Positions 58,101 through 64,000 of a DNA stretch of 64,000 nucleotides are shown here, in pieces (within the stretch, counting starts at the first letter, position 1; the number at the start of each line of letters is the position of its first letter). The notes beneath the pieces are model-generated. The model did not search any database, had not been told where the DNA came from, and saw only the letters and a program-made list of their open reading frames with translations. The stretch covers positions 43,393,949 through 43,457,948 of the forward strand of contig OX387182.1 in assembly GCA_947561395.2 (NCBI GenBank). Direction: 5' to 3'. Origin of the DNA: Buxus sempervirens (Eukaryota; Streptophyta; Magnoliopsida; Buxales; Buxaceae). A program made the translations under genes and the position numbers.

Positions 58101-61100
58101 CTCAATTTTCAGCAACCTTTTTTTGCCATGGAACTGTAAAAATTAAGTTTAGTTTAATCAAAGACCTTTCTGTATAATGTTAGGGAATTTGAAGAATAAA
58201 CAGAATGAGATAAAAAAGTGAAATTGATTAAATTTACCTGCCAGTCAAGGATACTATTTCCGGCAAGTCAACAGGTAATAGATGCGCATCTGGATAAATC
58301 ATGCACGTAGGGTCATTATTCTTGACAAGTAATAAAATTTGTGCTTATCAGCCAAGAAATTTGCCAATAAGTGTCATATTAAAACAGAAACAGAAATTAT
58401 TTTTTAATTAAAACCTGGAAGCATCCAAGTACAGCTAGAAAAAAGATCATTTCACATGATGAAAAATTAAAATCCATTAAAAATTGAGAAACATTACACT
58501 GCACATTGCCCTTTACCATTTATGAAGCAGCAAGTCACTTCCTTAATAGTTTAGACTTGCAAGATTAATTTTATATTCATTTTCTATTGAAGACAAAGAT
58601 AGTTTGATATTATTATAATGTTAAGCTGGTCATCAAGCAAGGGATGCATTCACATAAGGTAACACCCATTGTGATGTATATTTTGTCACATATTTCCCCT
58701 TACCCTCAAACAATAGATGGTTTATGGCATTCCAATGAGTCAGCCACAATAGCATCTCCTCATTAGACTCCCAACTGAAAATCCATTTCCTGCTGATTTC
58801 CCATATTTCTTCATATATATATTGTAGCCGTAGGCCCTATAGAAGCAAGTTTTGAATCGGCAGACTGGCAATAGACCTAACCTTTAGCATTTTTATACAA
58901 GTGACCATCCTAAAACTGGAACCTATGCTCTCACACTAGCAGCCCAAAGCTTTTACCATCACAACCTTGTCCTTGGTTTCTACCTGCCTCCAAACATCCA
59001 ACATCACAATCCCTGCCACCAATATTTCCACAACCACCATAACAACCTCCATGATCTCTAGTTCCAGATATGATAAAAGCAAAACTATCAAATATAGTCT
59101 GAGAAACATGATCAAACATAGAAGCTCTTTATTGCCTATCAAAGACATGTGGCAGAAATGGAAAAATGGACTTAAACTAGTTCATATGCTAGTTTCAGAT
59201 CTAAAAGAAATCTGATTAAATGAATGTTATCCTATTGTTCCATCATCCAAACATCATAGATAATGATCTAATATAGGTCGGCCTCATCATGACACTCATC
59301 ATGTCTGCATAATAATCTTATAAACTTCACTCTCCCTACTACATGCCAAAGCATTTCAGGATGATTGACATCTTGTATCACACAAATCATGTTTGTTTTT
59401 CCTTTGTGGAAGATAATTTGACTACTAATCCTTTGCTCCATGTTTTTTTTTTTTTTTTGATAAGTAAAGATCAGCTATATATTAATAAGTAGGGACATAG
59501 ATCATAGGTACACCAAAAATGTACCTATGATGCAATAGGGTGTAAAATACAGCTCAAACAGGGAGAATACAACGTCTCCCACTCATTTCCCTAGTTCCTT
59601 GACACCAAGGACCTCAAGAAAATTACACCAAGATTTCTTGTCTAATCTGGAAACCACTGACATAGGATGAAGTCCTGGATCTGAACATCATTCATGACTC
59701 CATAAACTGCCAGCCACTCATACATGAGCCTGAGGACTTTCCTTTCAAGAGTTTGCTCCATGTTATTTCATAACCAAGTGCTGAGTTGTGCATCTTCCTT
59801 TTCCACTTAGGGAAATTTGGGGCACAAGAATTAGGTGTTCAAGGATTAGGTTTATCTTTATATATATCTATATCCATTCCCTTTCGCAGTGGAAAACTTC
59901 AACAGACTTAACCCATTGACCATAGTTGTTTCCATTTAGCTCAATGGAAGTCATCTTTGTATTGCTATAATCAAATGGAAACATAACCTCAATATTTGAA
60001 TCACTAGGAGCAGCCATCTATACATGAACATATAACTTTTATTTGCAGACAAAAAGGTTGCAAGAAGTACTCGTAAAAGTTATTGTTTATAACCATTCTT
60101 CATAAGTCACTATTCACAGAACAATGTACATGAGAAAAAGCAAAAGAAAATAAAAGCTTACAAGAAGTAATCGCAACCCAAATTAATCAAACTGCACCAA
60201 TTTAATGTTGCAAATAGGGCTTAAGGTAGAGAAATGATAAAAAGAAGAAAAGAATAAGAATTGAAGAGAGGAAGATAGAGTTCAGTTCTCTCCCTAGTAT
60301 GGCTCGTATTTATCATTGTGCCACGTTTAGATGTCTATAGCATAGAGAGGCATAAATACCCAAGCTACAAAACAAATTGCAGATAAATCCAGCAACAGGA
60401 ATTTTTACTAGTTTCTTTGGGTCCAGGACAAGGATTATGCAGGATAATATTCTCTTTTGACAGTTCTTCATGATAGCAGCAAAGGCAGTACAGAGCCTTA
60501 CAGAGGTTAGGTGTAAAACTACAAGACAGATTTATTGAGGTCTAGTTATTACCCCCTTAAATTTTGGAGACGACACCTCCGTTTTTTGGTGCAATTCACA
60601 CCCAGCTGAGAGCTTTCAGATGAATTTTACATTGTTTTCTAACAGAGTTTAGAATGTTGTATAAAATAAAGTATTCCATGTGTTAGATTGGCTACTTGAA
60701 GTGCCTTTCTTCTTATTCTAATGTTTCTTAAAATTGAATTGAAAAGTTTCTGGTATAAATGGACGCATAGCTTGGTAAATTGAAGTTCAATTTGCAAGCC
60801 TAATAACTTGAGAGATGGCATGACACCTCAAGGACTTTTTTTAAAAAGCTTTATTTTTTATGAATTTCAAGAGGGGTTATTCTAGGGAATGACATCATAG
60901 ATTTGGTTTAGAGAGTAATAGCGTTTGCAGACAAAAATTATGCAAATCATCTGGGAGAATATGCTTTGATCTTTCCTAGAGGACCCATGAGTGGGTTATG
61001 AAACACAATCTTCAATATGCTTACTCAAGACGTGTTTAATTAATTGTGGGATGATGAGAGGGCTAAATTCTGGGAACAATGAGATGAATATTGTTAATCA

Positions 61101-62539
61101 AAACTATTGTTATATGTATATGGTGAAAGCAATAGAAAGAACAAGAAGAAACTTTACACAGATATATACGGTTCAGCATTGTGCCTACACCCATAGGAGA
61201 TAGAAAGTTTTCCACTACATTAAAATCCCAAAAGAAAAAAAAAAGAAAAAAGAAAAACAGAAATTAGGGTTACAACTTATCACTCCACCCACAAAGACCC
61301 TCAGTCCCTCATCATTCAGACACAAAAATGACTTTTTTCTTTCTGAATACGAGCCACTATCTCTAATAAGTATCCTCTAAAGATGCAGTTTTCAGATCTT
61401 TTCTATATTGTGTTAGCAAGGTCTTGGGTTAGCAATCATGTATTTAGATTGAATGATCAGATATCGTGAAGTGTTACACGGAGTGTTCCATCAAGAAACA
61501 ACTATAACATTTGAAGACTAATTCGGTAGCCTCTTCATCATATAGATTACAAGAGGTGGCATCGTGGCAGTAGATGGGGTCCAGATATGTAGAATTGGAA
61601 ATGAAGTAAGAAATGTGATTTTTAGCTAAGATAATGTAAGTTCTCAGATCTATTATGGATAGCAGTTTGGCCAACAAAGCTAATCTAGAATTCTCCAATT
61701 CCTTAAAAATTTTCACTTTTCATGAACAATTATCCCAGATAAGACTTTAACTATTGATGGTGAGTGATGCAACAATTTGAAGTCGAATCTATGCACCATC
61801 TTGTAAGCTGGCATGGCAAATGAGGTGCTTCTTTTTACTGAAAGCCAACATTATATAAAATATTAAATCATTAGTTTCATTTGCAATAAAGTGTGAACAC
61901 TAACGTTATATTTTATTTGATAATTTTGTCATAGTGCCAATATCGCATGCTTCCAAATGAATTTAAATTATTTCTAATATTTTGAGCACATCGCAGAACC
62001 CCACACCAATATCAAAGTCTTATACAGATACGAGTCCAAATGCCATTTAGCCCTATTCAATATTGAATAACTAAGTATTGAACTACTTGTGGTTTTGCCA
62101 ACTGTTAAATTGTTAATACGGATAAAAAGTTCTAAAATATGAAATAATAAATTCTCTCCATAAGAAATGTTATATCCCTGTGAGAATGGTCTTAAATTTC
62201 TTGACAAGAATTGATCATCAATGATATCATGAAAGAAAATCTAGAAGGATGTATGCATACATACATACTTATATATACACACACATATGTATTTCTGTAT
62301 GTATGTATACATATATATACATACATGCATACATACATATATATAATATACCCACATATAGGTACATGCTTAGCAGTGAGAAATATTGTTAAGCAATTGA
62401 ATCAGAAGGAAATGGGAATTTGAGGATGGACTTCAATACCCAGCGATGGAGGCCTAGATGAAAAGTGAATAGAGCCCAGTGTTACAGAATTTGAGAAAGC
62501 AAGCAATATCATACGCCCATCAGGATCCCACGTTGCTCC
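53518..62539 (-). CDS. AAAS: ALADIN (Aladin/AAAS nucleoporin), C-terminal five exons, partial
   Basis: A WD-repeat protein of the nuclear pore complex, at the cytoplasmic/nuclear envelope side; the human orthologue is mutated in triple-A syndrome. Exons in transcript order: 62440-62539 (GATWDPDGRMILLAFSNS), 58238-58289 (AHLLPVDLPEIVSLTG), 54260-54397 (GIEKIAWDASGERLALSYKG), 53931-54018 (GFIRGPGERPKPLAFSFHDK) and 53518-53580 (CWSSGWCCTYPLIFRSHLLP, then TGA). All junctions are GT-AG and phases join without error, giving 146 residues that match the plant ALADIN C-terminus as I remember it. The acceptor of the fourth exon is placed at 54019 because it yields ASLIGFIRGPG. No disabling change seen. 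The N-terminal exons lie beyond the window. Two introns are about 3.8 and 4.2 kb and contain LINE pieces and a small LTR. Confidence 0.92.
54477..54702. repeat. 113-bp tandem duplication in an ALADIN intron
   Basis: Two adjacent copies, 54477-54589 and 54590-54702, each starting ACTTACAGATGAAGTATTCT and ending near ACCATGAACCAATT, with roughly ten differences. It lies just inside the intron between the 58238-58289 and 54260-54397 exons, about 80 bp upstream of the latter on the gene strand. Confidence 0.85.
56100..57480 (+). mobile_element. Degenerate L1-type LINE 3' fragment in an ALADIN intron
   Basis: Decayed RT C-terminal and zf-RVT coding sequence: SGVLEKIHRNLLWDGGGARK near 56260-56320 (compare the usual IMRDFLWHG pattern), a KWLWRF-like stretch near 56415, and SEPAPPIVKAFLWTAL with INILDNLQNQKNILTISPNG near 56960-57080. 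The family's equivalent is KVQFFLWL...RINTNDRLQKR. Many stops and frameshifts; no clear poly-A or target duplication. Antisense to the host gene. Confidence 0.65.
57567..57720 (+). mobile_element. TRIM-like short solo LTR
   Basis: A fossil. The segment from TGACATCCCAATCCCACATCG to GCTGAGTTGGGTCGTTA, with GCGCCTTTTGGGGAAAAAAC and GGCCCAAAGCGGACAATACC in between, matches a widespread plant short-LTR repeat of the TRIM type that I recognise from memory. About 154 bp. The ends are approximate and no duplication was found. No coding capacity. Confidence 0.55.
59443..59751 (-). mobile_element. Short LINE (or SINE-like) 3' end in an ALADIN intron, with target duplication
   Basis: A 16-base T tract at 59443-59458, read on the minus strand, is a poly-A tail after TATATAGCTGATCTTTACTT and ATC, a 3' end style frequent in plant L1 elements. 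Exact duplications TTTGCTCCATG lie at 59432-59442 and 59752-59762. The 309-bp copy is strongly 5'-truncated and sits in the same orientation as the host gene. No open frame of note. Confidence 0.7.
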
Positions 62540-64000
62540 CTGTTCACAAAAGCGGCAATTAATTATTTGAAATAACTAAAGGCTTCTTTGATCACTAAAT
62601 AACAGTATAATTGAGAGAAAAAAAAAATAGCTTGGAAGCTACTTCATGAAAGGATTGGGCGCCCATAATTGCTACCCATCTCATTTAAAAAAAAACTTTG
62701 AATTTCAAATTGAAAGACTTCCCTTTTACAGGTTAACTCTTTAATTTCATAATAAGTATAAAGCTGCGATTTTTAGCTATATTACAAAAATATACGGATT
62801 TCAAGTGAAATCTATAGATTTTAATGCTTTTTCAGGAAATACTTTTTTTTTCAAAAGATAATAAAAAAATCTTTCATTCTTAAGAAAAGAAGGGGGGTAA
62901 ATCTTTAAAGATATGTGCTATTTTAATTATAATTAGTATACATAATAGAACTTATACCTTTTTGTTTTTTATGGACTTTAAATTCATTTCTCGTTGTCTA
63001 AAAATATGTTTAGATCTCTTGAAATAATGGACTTTAAATTCATTTCTTGTTGTCTAAAAATATGTTTAGATCTCTTGAAATATGATTACACCTTTCTTAC
63101 ATCTAATCTATATATTCAAGTAGATATGAATAATTTTCTTTCTGTTTTACTAGTTTATATGATACAAGATAGCTTTCCTTACATTTAATCAAGGCTTTCT
63201 AAACATGCATACCAGTTTGTTTCTATGCTAATATGTGTTATTTGTGTGTGTATGTATATATATAGTATTGAAAAGAAAATATTAATTTATCAAATTTTTA
63301 GTTTACCTTTGCATTTAAATGTCTATTCTTAAGAATCCACCGTCTCTCGTATGCATCTACCATGTCGATAATTTTCACAAATGATTATCCAATACATATT
63401 TCATACCCCGATTCTTGATACACCGATTTAAGGTATGCATATAGGAGATAGGATCAAAATGCAACCTCTCCCTTGAGCGCAATCACGACTCCATTACAAT
63501 ATTAAATAATAACAAATGCCAAGTAGAAAATATCAAAATAAATGCATCCAACTCATAAAATTCTAGATAGCTCAAATAATTCAAAGCACAACATCAATTC
63601 AAACACAAAACCCTTTAAGTCATAGATAATCAAGCAACAAGTAAATGTTCAAATAACTACATAAATAAAGTTTCAAATTAAATTAAAAAAATACTAATAC
63701 TGTCTAGTGCTCAATCGAACACATTTATGCTTCATTTCCTTTTTTTGCTTGATTATGAAGTTTTCATGAAATAATATTATCATAAGTGAGTAAAACTCAG
63801 TAAGATGGAGTTATTATGCTCCATATGATAAAAAAGTAAGGTTTCCATTAATGTTCACACACACACACATATATATATATATAATACAATGCATATTTTC
63901 ATAATAAGTATCATGCAATTCAAATTAATCATGTAAGCATACACATAATTCACACAAGCAAATAGTATTGTCATCATTAATCCGAATTAAATTAATAAAT
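62540..64000. other. ALADIN intron sequence to the window edge
   Basis: No further ALADIN exon was recognised; the expected upstream exon would end near FVT. A tandem duplication of 56 bp lies at 62971-63026 and 63027-63082 (unit starts ATGGACTTTAAATTC). Microsatellites occur near 63240-63262 and 63858-63885. Confidence 0.5.

Noticed and set aside
63303-63377. Possible extra minus-strand exon reading YERRWILKNRHLNAK before a GT
   Set aside because: Does not match the ALADIN segment expected upstream of the 62440-62539 exon, and no acceptor or family match was found.
1-64000. CRISPR arrays, rRNA and tRNA genes, operons
   Set aside because: No regularly spaced repeat-spacer structure, no rRNA-like stretch and no convincing tRNA cloverleaf or B-box was noticed; the sequence is a eukaryotic nuclear region.

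Overview
This window looks like nuclear DNA of a flowering plant that is not a grass. It is AT-rich, with large introns full of transposon debris, L1- and RTE-type LINEs, copia and gypsy LTR relics and small hAT- and Mutator-like elements. The species cannot be named from sequence alone.

Two host genes look functional, both on the minus strand. Positions 8524-15549 hold a complete six-exon gene for glucuronokinase (362 aa, a GHMP-family sugar kinase of UDP-glucuronate salvage). Positions 53518-62539 hold the last five exons (146 aa) of the nuclear-pore protein ALADIN; the gene continues past the right edge. Two further host genes are broken: a pentatricopeptide-repeat (PPR) gene at about 32921-35021 (+) and a fragment of an RsmG/GidB-type 16S rRNA methyltransferase, introns retained, at 40583-41120 (-).

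Layout: a 22-bp tandem repeat (51-130); a degenerate L1-type LINE (about 345-4697); a 303-bp hAT-like MITE with a perfect 8-bp target duplication (4743-5045); unassigned sequence; the glucuronokinase gene, with an RTE-type LINE fragment in its second intron; a long gypsy solo LTR (16037-19425). Next comes a copia relic (about 20440-51520) split by two insertions: a gypsy solo LTR (21098-24263) and a 24.7-kb block (25312-50053) bounded by the 5-bp duplication TAAGG. Inside the block lie a Mutator-like MITE, a Tat-like solo LTR, hAT-like repeats, the PPR pseudogene, another gypsy LTR, the rsmG fragment and an L1-type LINE inserted in it, itself split by a further solo LTR. The ALADIN gene follows, its introns holding LINE pieces and a TRIM-like LTR.

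I found no operon, CRISPR, rRNA or tRNA gene. I see no new functional system. The observations most worth following are the 24.7-kb insertion carrying two host gene remnants, the array of 21-bp palindromes in the Tat-like LTR, and the RTE fragment between 58-bp direct repeats. All family assignments rest on reading the sequence and remembered family motifs; no database search was run.
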